Origin: Bacteroidales bacterium
GTDB taxonomy: Bacteria; Bacteroidota; Bacteroidia; Bacteroidales; 4484-276
Direction of reading: 5' to 3'
Length of the DNA stretch: 36,149 nucleotides
Assembly (NCBI GenBank): GCA_021740425.1
Contig: JAIOZV010000009.1
Location: 1 to 36,149, forward strand
Both the position numbers and the translations under genes were made by a program. This document shows, one piece after another, positions 1-7,978 of this stretch; the stretch's first letter is position 1, and every line of letters starts with the position of its first letter. The notes under the pieces are model-generated. The model was not told the DNA's origin, searched no databases, and saw only the letters and a program-made list of their open reading frames with translations.

Positions 1-857
1 AGTTCTGGCATCCCATGTTCAATGAGCGGTGCTTTCCGGGAACTGTTTCTTTTAATACAGGAGCTCCGTTTCAGCCATTCTCAAGGAATCCGCAGGTGAG
101 GCTGACAAAATATTTTGGCAAATTTAACCTTGCAGTTACTGCGCTCTCGCAAAGAGATTTTACCAGTACAGGTCCTGGTGGTGCTTCGTCGGTTTATTTG
201 AGGAATACAGGCTATCCTGCCTTCAATCTGAGATTTGAATATTACAATAAAAATGAAAACAACAATGAGTTTCTGATTGGCGTAAGTACAAATTACAAAG
301 CGCTTACTCCACGTTTGGCAACTCTTGAAGGTTACAAAACCAATGAAAAGGCACAGAGTGGGTCATTTTCGGGATACATAAAGTATAAAACCGAAGATAT
401 AACCATTCAGATTAACGGCTTTATGGGTGGTGATGCCTACAATCTTACCATGCTTGGAGGGTATGCCGTAGCTGCTCCTTCTGACACGACAGGCCTTTTA
501 GAGGAGTACCGCTGTGTACGGAATATGTCGCTCTGGGGTGAAATACAAACCAATGGAGAAGGTCTGCAATTTGGATTGTTTGGAGGCTATTCCAAAAATC
601 TTGGCTCACCTGATGATATTGTGGGCAGTATTTATTCACGCGGTGCCGACATCGACTACCTCTACCGCATTTCCCCACGGGTGATTTATAATGTTGGAAA
701 ATTCAGAATTGCTCCTGAAATAGAATACACCGTGGCAGGATACGCAACCGTGAATAATGCCACAAGCATGATAAACAGGGATTCAAAAGGTAAAATTACC
801 GATTCGGAAGCCGTTGGGAACATTAGATTTTTATTGGGAGTATATTATTTCTTTTAA
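1..857 (+). CDS. Outer-membrane beta-barrel porin, 5'-truncated by the window edge
   Basis: The frame is open to the left edge (nt 3 onward reads FWHPMFNE), so the first ATG at 15 is probably internal and the N-terminus is missing. The visible 284 or so residues alternate polar and aromatic residues in short strands (for example LRFEYYNK, RISPRVIYNVGKFRIAPEIEY) and end in GVYYFF. A C-terminal aromatic residue is typical of barrels inserted by the BAM complex. The segment FPGTVSFNTGAPFQPFSRNPQVRLT resembles Bacteroidota porins of the DcaP-like type, as I remember them. The barrel class is well supported; the substrate is not known. It lies 56 bp before acs with no clear terminator between, so co-expression with acetate activation is possible but unproven. 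Confidence 0.72.
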   Translation, partial: FWHPMFNERCFPGTVSFNTGAPFQPFSRNPQVRLTKYFGKFNLAVTALSQRDFTSTGPGGASSVYLRNTGYPAFNLRFEYYNKNENNNEFLIGVSTNYKALTPRLATLEGYKTNEKAQSGSFSGYIKYKTEDITIQINGFMGGDAYNLTMLGGYAVAAPSDTTGLLEEYRCVRNMSLWGEIQTNGEGLQFGLFGGYSKNLGSPDDIVGSIYSRGADIDYLYRISPRVIYNVGKFRIAPEIEYTVAGYATVNNATSMINRDSKGKITDSEAVGNIRFLLGVYYFF

Positions 858-913
858 ACTTTAATAACTTAAAACAGTCGTTATTCATTCATTAAAAACT
901 AAACAAAATTATT

Positions 914-2836
914 ATGACGAACAAGATTTCGAACCTGGCAGAATATTTTGAAAAGTACCAGGAAAGTGTTGCAAATCCTGAAGGATTTTGGGCAAAAATT
1001 GCAGAGAGCCATTATTGGCGTAAAAAATGGGATAAGGTTTTGGATTGGTATTTTGATGGAAAAGATGCCCCTTATGTAAATTGGTTTCAAAACGGGAAAT
1101 TGAATATTACCGAAAACATTTTTGAAAGGAATCTTTTCCAGCGCAAAGATCAGCCTGCCATTATTTGGGAACCCAATGACCCAAAGGAGGCAAGTGTAAC
1201 TTATACCTATGGCGAATTATTCGAAAAAGTATCCCAGTTTGCCAATGTCCTGTTAAGCAAGGGAATTAAAAAAGGTGACCGTGTTGCGATTTATCTGCCG
1301 ATGATTCCTGAATTGGCCATTGCCATGCTGGCTTGTGCCCGAATCGGAGCCATTCACAGCATCGTTTTTGCAGGATTCTCAGCCAACGCGCTGGCCGACA
1401 GGATCAACGATTCAACCTGTAAAATGGTGATCACCTCCGACGGCGCTTATCGCGGAACCAAAAATGTTCCTTTAAAAGAGATTGTTGATGAAGCCCTCGA
1501 AACATGCCCATCTGTCGAAACCTCCATTATTTATAAAAGAACCGGCGAAAACGTAGTAATGAAACCAGGCCGCGATTTATGGTGGCACGAGCTTGTTGAA
1601 GGTGTAAGCACCGAAAACAAAGCCGAGATAATGGATTCTGAAGACACCCTGTTTATTCTTTATACTTCAGGTTCAACCGGAAAACCAAAAGGAGTGCAGC
1701 ACTCAACTGCCGGCTACATGATTTTTGCCGAATACACCTTTAAAAATGTTTTCCAATACAGCGATGGCGATATTTATTGGTGTACTGCAGATATTGGCTG
1801 GGTAACCGGACATTCATACATTGTTTACGGACCACTGTTGACAGGTGCTACTTCCATCATGTTCGAAGGTGTTCCCACCTGGCCCGATGCAGGCAGGTTC
1901 TGGGATGTGGTTGAAAAATACAAAGTAAACCAGTTTTACACTGCACCCACAGCAATCCGTGCGCTGGTTGCACAAGGTAATAATTTTGTAACCAAACACG
2001 ATCTGAGTTCACTTAAAGTGCTTGGAACAGTTGGTGAGCCTATCAACGAAGAAGCATGGCGCTGGTACCACGATGTAGTTGGTGGTGGCCGATGCCCGAT
2101 TGTTGATACGTGGTGGCAAACCGAAACCGGTGGCATTATGATTTCGCCAATTGCAGGAATCACACCTACCAAACCATCCTTTGCAACCCTTCCGCTGCCT
2201 GGCGTACAGCCCATTTTGATCGACAACGAAGGCAAAGAACTCAAAGGCAACGGAGTGGAAGGGATTCTTTGTATTAAATTTCCGTGGCCGGGAATGTTGC
2301 GCAGTACCTATGGCGACCACCAAAGATGTTATCAAACTTACTTTTCGGCCTTCAAAGGCCTCTACCTCACTGGCGATGGAGCCAAACGTGATGAAGAAGG
2401 TTTCTACAGAATTATTGGCCGTATCGATGATGTAATCAATGTTTCGGGTCACAGAATCGGAACTGCTGAAGTTGAGGATGCCATCAATCAGCACCCAAAA
2501 GTTAACGAATCGGCAGTAGTTGGTTATCCTCACGACATCAAAGGGTCGGGGATTTATGCCTACGTTACCTGCGATGAACTTTCGGAACATGAAATGGAAA
2601 CCATCGAAAAGGAAATTAGGGATACTGTTACCAAATTTATTGGACCCATAGCCAAACCCGACATGATCCAAATCGTTAGTGGCCTTCCAAAAACACGTTC
2701 TGGTAAAATTATGAGGAGGATTTTACGCAAGATCGGCGAAGGTGATGCCACAAATCTCGGCGATACTTCTACCTTGCTTGATCCCGGTGTTGTCGAAGAA
2801 ATTATCGAAGGTGCCAAAGTGAAAGTAAAACGATAA
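914..2836 (+). CDS. acs: Acetyl-CoA synthetase (AMP-forming acetate-CoA ligase)
   Basis: This cytoplasmic enzyme makes acetyl-CoA from acetate, ATP and CoA through an acetyl-AMP intermediate. At 640 aa it is close to the usual Acs length of about 650. The adenylate-forming P-loop YTSGSTGKPKG is at residues 250-260. The acetate-pocket and A5 motif reads WWQTETGG; the Trp pair is the signature that limits the substrate to very short acids. The C-terminal A10 motif PKTRSGKIMRR carries the catalytic lysine at about residue 598, which is also the site that protein acetylases target in known Acs proteins. The N-terminal ACS domain (residues 1-60) is complete. A strong hairpin terminator follows the stop, and an OFA carrier follows that. 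The ATG at 914 comes directly after an A-rich leader with no Shine-Dalgarno, as is normal in Bacteroidota. Confidence 0.96.
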   Translation: MTNKISNLAEYFEKYQESVANPEGFWAKIAESHYWRKKWDKVLDWYFDGKDAPYVNWFQNGKLNITENIFERNLFQRKDQPAIIWEPNDPKEASVTYTYGELFEKVSQFANVLLSKGIKKGDRVAIYLPMIPELAIAMLACARIGAIHSIVFAGFSANALADRINDSTCKMVITSDGAYRGTKNVPLKEIVDEALETCPSVETSIIYKRTGENVVMKPGRDLWWHELVEGVSTENKAEIMDSEDTLFILYTSGSTGKPKGVQHSTAGYMIFAEYTFKNVFQYSDGDIYWCTADIGWVTGHSYIVYGPLLTGATSIMFEGVPTWPDAGRFWDVVEKYKVNQFYTAPTAIRALVAQGNNFVTKHDLSSLKVLGTVGEPINEEAWRWYHDVVGGGRCPIVDTWWQTETGGIMISPIAGITPTKPSFATLPLPGVQPILIDNEGKELKGNGVEGILCIKFPWPGMLRSTYGDHQRCYQTYFSAFKGLYLTGDGAKRDEEGFYRIIGRIDDVINVSGHRIGTAEVEDAINQHPKVNESAVVGYPHDIKGSGIYAYVTCDELSEHEMETIEKEIRDTVTKFIGPIAKPDMIQIVSGLPKTRSGKIMRRILRKIGEGDATNLGDTSTLLDPGVVEEIIEGAKVKVKR

Positions 2837-2860
2837 TTTATGACTTATCAATAATTATAA

Positions 2861-2897
2861 AAGGCGTTTCGGATTTGGTGTCCGGAATGCCTTTTTT
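2861..2897 (+). terminator. Rho-independent terminator after acs
   Basis: A 13-bp stem AAGGCGTTTCGGA / TCCGGAATGCCTT (two G-U wobbles, no mismatches) with a 7-nt loop runs straight into TTTTTT. It starts 25 nt after the acs stop and separates acs from the downstream carrier. Confidence 0.9.
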
Positions 2898-2941
2898 GTT
2901 TGAAAAAATGATTTTGATTAACTAATTTAAATGCAGTGAAT

Positions 2942-4192
2942 ATGAAAAATGAAAAAGTAATGAACAGAAGCCTTGTTGTTCTGGGAGCCATTTTAATTCA
3001 GCTTGCGCTGGGAGCAATTTATGCCTGGTCGGTTTTTACACCCGGGTTAAAAGAATCCGGTTGGTCAAGTTCTGATACGCAATGGGTGTTTGCAATAGGG
3101 CTGGCTTCATTTGCAGTATTTATGGTTTTCGCCGGGAAAAAGCTTAAATCATGGGGTCCAAAGAAGCTTGCAATTATTGGAGGTTTAATTTTGGGATTGG
3201 CCTATGCTCTGGCAGGGCTTTTTGGAGGAACCAATTTTTGGGCTCTTGTTTTGTTGATTGGATTGGTTGGTGGTGCAGGCATTGGTTTTGCTTATGTGGT
3301 TCCCATTGCGGTTGGTATGCGATGGTTTCCCGATAAAAAAGGGATGATTACGGGATTGGCTGTTGCCGGATTTGGTTTTGGTGCAATGGGATGGGTAAAA
3401 CTTGCAGGAAGCTGGGGAAATCTTTTAGAAACCATTGGCCTTAGCAGTACATTTGTTGTTTATGGAATTGCCTTTGCCGTAATGGTGGTTGTTGGAGGTA
3501 TGTGGATGATTTTTCCACCAGAGGGTTGGTTGCCCGAGGGATATGTGCCCCCAAAACCCGATGCCCGGGGAAAGCCTGTCGGAACCACAAATTTTGATAG
3601 CACCTCAATGCTGAAATCTTATCAATTCTACCTGATTTTCCTCACCTTTGTGTTTAGTGCAGGTGCAGGTCTGATGTCGATTGGCTTGATGAAACTTTAT
3701 CCGATAGAAGCACTCCGCGCTGGTGGTATGGACACTGCAGCAGCAAGTGCAGTAGCTGGCACTGCAATGGCAGTCTTTTTTAGTCTTGCCAATGGCTTAG
3801 GCCGTATTTTATGGGGCACGCTCAGCGATAAACTTGGTCGAAAACTTTCGATCGTTATTATGACCGCGACACAAGGTATTTTGGTCATACTTTTTACCTA
3901 CATGGCTGGAAACGAATATTTGCTGTATCTTGGGGCAACTCTTATAGGCTTTAATTTTGGAGGTAATTTTGCACTCTTCCCAACCATTACCGCAGATACC
4001 TTTGGCGCAAAAAATGTAGGCCAAAATTATCCTTTCGTATTTTTGGCTTATGGTGTAGGTGGTATTCTTGGTCCTATATTAGGCGGACGCCTGGGCGATC
4101 TTGGGAATTTCCCGATGGCATTTACCATTTCAGGTATTGCTGTACTGGTAGGTACTGTGCTAATGTTGATGGTAAAACCAGCAACAAAATAA
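2942..4192 (+). CDS. OFA-family MFS carrier (oxalate/formate antiporter-like)
   Basis: This is an inner-membrane major facilitator of about 416 aa with 12 predicted hydrophobic helices. The opening (VVLGAILIQLALGAIYAWSVF, then GWSSSDTQWVFAIGLASFAV) is typical of the oxalate/formate antiporter (OFA) family, as are the glycine-rich helix GLVGGAGIGFAYVVPI and the loop WFPDKKGMITGLAVAGFGFGA. OFA members exchange or symport small monocarboxylates or dicarboxylates. Next to acs, acetate, formate, lactate or pyruvate are reasonable substrates, but this rests only on context. I chose the ATG at 2942 over the GTG at 2936; ATG 2960 (MNRSLVV) is also possible. Two consecutive hairpins follow the stop. 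Confidence 0.88.
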   Translation: MKNEKVMNRSLVVLGAILIQLALGAIYAWSVFTPGLKESGWSSSDTQWVFAIGLASFAVFMVFAGKKLKSWGPKKLAIIGGLILGLAYALAGLFGGTNFWALVLLIGLVGGAGIGFAYVVPIAVGMRWFPDKKGMITGLAVAGFGFGAMGWVKLAGSWGNLLETIGLSSTFVVYGIAFAVMVVVGGMWMIFPPEGWLPEGYVPPKPDARGKPVGTTNFDSTSMLKSYQFYLIFLTFVFSAGAGLMSIGLMKLYPIEALRAGGMDTAAASAVAGTAMAVFFSLANGLGRILWGTLSDKLGRKLSIVIMTATQGILVILFTYMAGNEYLLYLGATLIGFNFGGNFALFPTITADTFGAKNVGQNYPFVFLAYGVGGILGPILGGRLGDLGNFPMAFTISGIAVLVGTVLMLMVKPATK

Positions 4193-4210
4193 ATAATACA
4201 TATTACTTTT

Positions 4211-4240
4211 ATGAGGAATTCACCACAGCGAATTCCTCAT
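4211..4240. terminator. Perfect 11-bp inverted repeat after the OFA carrier
   Basis: ATGAGGAATTC and GAATTCCTCAT are exact complements around an 8-nt loop. It has no U-tract of its own but directly abuts the next hairpin, so it is probably the first half of a tandem terminator or a 3'-end stabilising hairpin. Confidence 0.6.
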
Positions 4241-4278
4241 AAAAAGCCTCCGGTAAATTAATTTACAGGAGGCTTTTT
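4241..4278 (+). terminator. Strong rho-independent terminator
   Basis: AAAAAGCCTCC pairs with GGAGGCTTTTT. The inner part GTAAATTAATTTAC is itself self-complementary, so the whole 38-nt stretch can fold apart from one mismatched pair. The A-tract and T-tract make it work in both directions. Confidence 0.9.
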
Positions 4279-4334
4279 GTTTGCTGTTTCGCCGAAATGA
4301 TCAGAATTTTCACGAAAAATTAACCCTAACTTAA

Positions 4335-4365
4335 TTGACTTTCTGAATTCAAAGTTGTATTTTTG
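4335..4365 (+). promoter_or_regulatory. Bacteroidota-type promoter for the 73-aa gene
   Basis: TTG at 4335-4337, 20 nt, then TATTTTTG at 4358-4365, which matches the Bacteroidota -7 consensus TAnnTTTG. It lies 35 nt before the ATG at 4400. Confidence 0.65.
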
Positions 4366-4399
4366 ACCCATCAATTATTAAAAATAAAATCCAATTAAA

Positions 4400-4621
4400 A
4401 TGTCAACTTTCGCCACATCTTTTCCCAAAAAGCACACTATCGGTTCAGATTCAGATGATCTTTTTAAAGAACCAGAATTCCAGGAATCAAGATTTGATAC
4501 GCTCATGGAATTGCTTTCCCATTACAACCGCATTAATGATTTGAAAAAATTCTTTGTTGGAATCATTGCAACATTGGTAAGCGCAAGTGTTCTGGCCGGG
4601 ATTTATGAACTTTGGTTTTAA
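4400..4621 (+). CDS. Small single-pass membrane protein, unknown function
   Basis: 73 aa. The first 50 residues are polar and charged (SDSDDLFKEPEFQESRFDTLMELLSHYNRINDLKKFF). One hydrophobic helix follows at residues 52-68 (VGIIATLVSASVLAGIYEL), ending in WF, so the protein is tail-anchored with the N-terminus probably in the cytoplasm. I do not recognise the family. A good promoter stands just upstream, and the leader and ATG are clean, which supports a real gene. Its stop overlaps the stop of the convergent protease gene by 3 nt (shared TTAA at 4618-4621), leaving no space for an intrinsic terminator between them. Confidence 0.6.
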   Translation: MSTFATSFPKKHTIGSDSDDLFKEPEFQESRFDTLMELLSHYNRINDLKKFFVGIIATLVSASVLAGIYELWF

Positions 4622-6282
4622 TCCTGTTTAATAAACTTTATGGTCTGGCTGTTTTTGTTTTTAAAATGTACAAAAACAAGATAAACACCATTTTCTAAAT
4701 GTGAAAAATCGATTTCCAGGATATCCGATTGATTTTGAAAATATTGCTTTTCCAAAACTTTTCTTCCTGTAAGATCCAACACCGAAACCTGCAATATTTC
4801 ATCCTTCATCTCACCCTTTATTTCCAGAAAGGTTATCCCTTTGCCTGGATTTGGGTAAATCGAAATTTGTTCTGTTGAAGGTATTTTTTCAACAATACTT
4901 ACCAAACCACCTAATTTTATAATCCCGGTATTGTCAGGATCGAGCCAGGGCTTTAGCTGGCTGGCGGCTGAAGAACCAATCTGATCCCACGAATACGAAA
5001 ACTTACCATAATAATCGGGACCCAGCAAGTAACTGCAACTTGCATCTCCCCCGGTTAAATGCCCTACCACCAAACCTTCATCATTAAAAATGGGTGAGCC
5101 AGATGACCCGCCTTCGGTTACGCCCCAGTTGGTTTCGGTTTCCGACCAAACTACTTTCCAATGCGTGTTTGGAGTGCTTCCCCAATTACTCGACACGAGG
5201 GGATTTAGATAGGTTGAGATTTTTTTTATATCGCCTTGCGGATGATGGATGGTTACACCGTTAGGGCTGGGTTCGTTTATTGCACTCCAGCCATTGTAAT
5301 ATGGCTCGTAGGATAAGGGTACCGATTCGTTGAGTAAGAGTAATTTAAAATCGGACAACACACCTGCGCCTCCTGCTGCGGCTATTTTAGTAGCGCCCAC
5401 CATGGTGTAACTGTTGAACGAAGTGTCAGAATTCGGGTCTTCACAATCCGTACTCTGATAATTAAAGTAAAAAATCCAACTGTCGTAATCGTTGGCTGAA
5501 GCGTTTGGTCCACAATGATCTGCTGTGAAAAAATATGGAGTATGATCCCATCTTGTGTTGTTGAGCAAGGAGCCTGTGCACCAAACGGAACTTGCTCCTT
5601 GTTTGACAATGATGCGTGCAACACTGCCGGCTTGTTCATGCCATCCGCTGCCTTCGGGGCATTTCACATTTACCTCACAGGTATCAGCATTGCCAAATCC
5701 TTTGGCCTGGTAAGCAGGTTGAGCAGCCCTGTAAACATAGCCTACTTCACCTATTATGATACTTGGCTTTGAAGATGTGGGGGAGGGTTGAAAATATTCA
5801 AAAATCGTTGTGGTTCCATAAATCATTTCAGTGGCAAAAGCACCGCCTTTTTTGTTGTTCATCCTGGTAAATGCTCCAATCACTTGTAGGTTGGTTTCAT
5901 TGTACAAAAACAATTCGCCGCCTTCAGGTATTTTAAATTCATCGTAGTACATGATGAGTGCCAGCGCGTCTGCCGAGTTTATGGCAAGGCGGCAAATGCT
6001 GCTACCATCTTCCAATTTTAACCATGTTCCTTGTTCGGTGAGGTTGATATTTACTTTGGTGGAAACAGCAAAGCGCATAGCGATGCCGTATTTATCCGTA
6101 AAAGCATCTTCTTCAAGCAGGGTTTTTACATCGGGTGCGGGAATTTCAATTGTAGTAAAAACATTGTTTAAAATGTTTTGCTTCATTGTTGCGGGAATCC
6201 CTTTGCTGCTAATTTGTGCTGATGTTGTGGAAACAAATAAAACCACAATAATTGTGATAAGGAAATGAATTTTGATTTGCAT
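4618..6282 (-). CDS. Secreted trypsin-like (S1, lysyl-endopeptidase-type) protease with T9SS C-terminal domain
   Basis: 554 aa. A Sec signal peptide ends near residue 22 (VSTTSA-Q). Residues 25-180 form a beta-rich N-terminal propeptide-like region. The protease domain (about 200-450) has WCTGSLLNN, the histidine box FFTADHCG (His256), Asp311 in LSDFKLLLL, and the serine box GGSSGSPIF (Ser394). The layout, with a cysteine-rich start (ADTCEVNVKCPEG), is that of the Achromobacter lysyl endopeptidase group. The last 80 or so residues (ISIYPNPGKG...VSVLDLTGRKV...LENGVYLVFV...IKFIKQ) are a classic type A sorting domain for type IX secretion, so the enzyme is expected on the cell surface or outside. 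Target specificity cannot be fixed by eye. Confidence 0.92.
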   Translation of the reverse strand: MQIKIHFLITIIVVLFVSTTSAQISSKGIPATMKQNILNNVFTTIEIPAPDVKTLLEEDAFTDKYGIAMRFAVSTKVNINLTEQGTWLKLEDGSSICRLAINSADALALIMYYDEFKIPEGGELFLYNETNLQVIGAFTRMNNKKGGAFATEMIYGTTTIFEYFQPSPTSSKPSIIIGEVGYVYRAAQPAYQAKGFGNADTCEVNVKCPEGSGWHEQAGSVARIIVKQGASSVWCTGSLLNNTRWDHTPYFFTADHCGPNASANDYDSWIFYFNYQSTDCEDPNSDTSFNSYTMVGATKIAAAGGAGVLSDFKLLLLNESVPLSYEPYYNGWSAINEPSPNGVTIHHPQGDIKKISTYLNPLVSSNWGSTPNTHWKVVWSETETNWGVTEGGSSGSPIFNDEGLVVGHLTGGDASCSYLLGPDYYGKFSYSWDQIGSSAASQLKPWLDPDNTGIIKLGGLVSIVEKIPSTEQISIYPNPGKGITFLEIKGEMKDEILQVSVLDLTGRKVLEKQYFQNQSDILEIDFSHLENGVYLVFVHFKNKNSQTIKFIKQD

Positions 6283-6308
6283 GCCAGTTATATTTAGTTT
6301 GAACCTTA

Positions 6309-6316
6309 CAAAATTA
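6309..6316 (-). promoter_or_regulatory. Possible -7 box for the T9SS protease
   Basis: On the minus strand this reads TAATTTTG (TAnnTTTG), 27 nt before the start codon. No convincing TTTG is seen at the expected -33 distance. Confidence 0.4.
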
Positions 6317-6417
6317 ATTTTTTATTGCTTTTTACCGGCATAAATGCAAATTCAAAACCGATTCAATTTTTTTTTATTATACAAACCAATAATCCTTTTC
6401 CTTTAAGTGAATAATAG

Positions 6418-6425
6418 TAAATTTG
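6418..6425 (+). promoter_or_regulatory. -7 box before the first MFSD1-like carrier
   Basis: TAAATTTG matches TAnnTTTG and lies 36 nt before the ATG at 6461. The in-frame GTG at 6407 lies upstream of this box, so if the promoter is real the carrier must start at 6461. The -33 element is weak (TTTT-rich). Confidence 0.5.
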
Positions 6426-6460
6426 GCCGTTTAAAATATTTAACTCAAAAACTAAAATAC

Positions 6461-7909
6461 ATGGAACAGATTAGACAATCTTTGCGCGACATTCCTGCAG
6501 CAAGATGGGGGGCGCTTGCAGTCGTTTCCTTTACAATGATGACCGGATATTACATCAATTACGTAATATCACCACTTAAACCTTTGCTGGAGCAATACAT
6601 GGGATGGACCAGTTCGGACTTTGGCATTTGGAACAGTGCCTATGGGTGGTTTAATGTATTCTTTCTGATGTTGATTCTTGGAGGATTGATTTTAGATAAG
6701 ATGGGTGTTAGGTTTACCGGCATCGGAGCCAGTTTGACCATGATAGTTGGAACAGTTCTTCAATATATTGCCATCGAACAGATTTTTCCGATGGAGGGGC
6801 AGATTTTTGGTATTAATACTCAAATTGCCATTGGTGCCTTAGGATTTGGGGTTTTTGGAGTAGGTGTTGAAGTTGCCGGCATCACGGTTTCCAAAGTCAT
6901 TGTAAAATGGTTTAAGGGCAAGGAATTGGCTCTTGCAATGGGGCTTGAAATGGCAACGGCAAGGATGGGGACCGCCCTGGCACTTGCGCTCCCATATCCA
7001 ATGGCAAAATTCTTTCATTTTATCGCACCCCCTGAAATCGTTGATAAAGTTACTGACCCAAAATACCTGATGGATGTTGCGGGTGAAATTCACATGTTCC
7101 ATGTTTCGGCACCGATGATGCTTGGACTGGGCTTGCTGGTTGCAGGTTTTGTTGCGTTTATCTGGTACACCTACATGGACAGAAAACTTGAGGTATCCGA
7201 AGGTATTGGTGACGAGATTTCCGAAGAGGAAGCATTTAAGGTTAGGGATATTTTATTTATCATCGGAAATAAAGGCTTCTGGCTGATTGCACTACTGTGT
7301 GTGTTATTTTATTCCGGGGTTTTCCCGTTTTTGTATTTTGCCGCCGATTTGATGATCAATAAATATCATGTAAATCCTGATTTTGCAGGTGCCATTCCGG
7401 GACTGCTTCCATTTGGAACCATAATTCTAACCCCGTTTTTTGGTAATATTTACGACCGAAAAGGCAAAGGTGCCACCATCATGTTGATTGGTTCACTTAT
7501 GTTATTGGTAGCCCACCTTGTTTTTGCTATACCAAGCTTTAATCATTATTTTGTGGCCATCGGACTTATTGTTTTCCTTGGTGTTACATTCTCACTTGTT
7601 CCTTCTGCCATGTGGCCTTCAGTGCCTAAAATCATTCCTGAAAAACAGCTTGGAACGGCTTACGCTTTAATTTTCTGGGTGCAGAATTGGGGATTGATGG
7701 GTATGCCTTTATTAATAGGTATTGTACTTGATAATTATTGCCAGGTGCTTGATGCCGATGGCAAGTTTATGTATTACGATTATACGATTCCTATGCTGAT
7801 TTTTGCTGCTACAGGTTTCCTTGCGATTATTGTAGCCTTAATGCTCAAGGCCGAAGATAAGAAGAAAGGTTATGGCCTTGAAATGCCGAATATTGCAGCA
7901 AAAAAATAA
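6461..7909 (+). CDS. MFS transporter, MFSD1-like (first of a tandem pair)
   Basis: 482 aa from the chosen ATG, with about 12 hydrophobic helices. Recognisable blocks are GYYINYVISPLKPLLEQYMGW, GGLILDKMGVRFTG (loop 2-3, MFS motif A region), KVIVKWFKGKELALAMGLEMATARMG after helix 4-5, YSGVFPFLYFAADL, and SAMWPSVPKIIPEKQLGTAYAL followed by NWGLMGMPLLIGIVLD. From memory these blocks match eukaryotic MFSD1, which was shown to carry dipeptides in lysosomes; the bacterial substrate is inferred and could be peptides or another small solute. The next gene is a paralogue 69 bp downstream. A terminator sits between the two, so the second may depend on partial read-through or its own promoter. Confidence 0.85.
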   Translation: MEQIRQSLRDIPAARWGALAVVSFTMMTGYYINYVISPLKPLLEQYMGWTSSDFGIWNSAYGWFNVFFLMLILGGLILDKMGVRFTGIGASLTMIVGTVLQYIAIEQIFPMEGQIFGINTQIAIGALGFGVFGVGVEVAGITVSKVIVKWFKGKELALAMGLEMATARMGTALALALPYPMAKFFHFIAPPEIVDKVTDPKYLMDVAGEIHMFHVSAPMMLGLGLLVAGFVAFIWYTYMDRKLEVSEGIGDEISEEEAFKVRDILFIIGNKGFWLIALLCVLFYSGVFPFLYFAADLMINKYHVNPDFAGAIPGLLPFGTIILTPFFGNIYDRKGKGATIMLIGSLMLLVAHLVFAIPSFNHYFVAIGLIVFLGVTFSLVPSAMWPSVPKIIPEKQLGTAYALIFWVQNWGLMGMPLLIGIVLDNYCQVLDADGKFMYYDYTIPMLIFAATGFLAIIVALMLKAEDKKKGYGLEMPNIAAKK

Positions 7910-7936
7910 ATATGGTTTTCAATTAAAATATTGGAG

Positions 7937-7965
7937 AGGGTGCATTCGTGCACCTTTTCTTTTTG
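7937..7965 (+). terminator. Rho-independent terminator between the two MFSD1-like genes
   Basis: GGTGCA-TTCG-TGCACC is a perfect 6-bp stem closed by a stable TTCG tetraloop, extended by a G-U and an A-U pair and followed by TTTTCTTTTT. Because the in-frame TTG at 7931 lies in front of this hairpin, it is an unlikely start for the next gene. Confidence 0.8.
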
Positions 7966-7978
7966 GTATAATTTTACA

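Noticed and set aside
1936-2671. Long open frames antisense to acs
   Set aside because: They lie wholly within a perfectly conserved acs, have unnatural composition and no start context; they mirror the codon bias of acs.
7931-7978. Upstream TTG start for the second MFSD1-like gene
   Set aside because: The added codons are the terminator hairpin of the previous gene.
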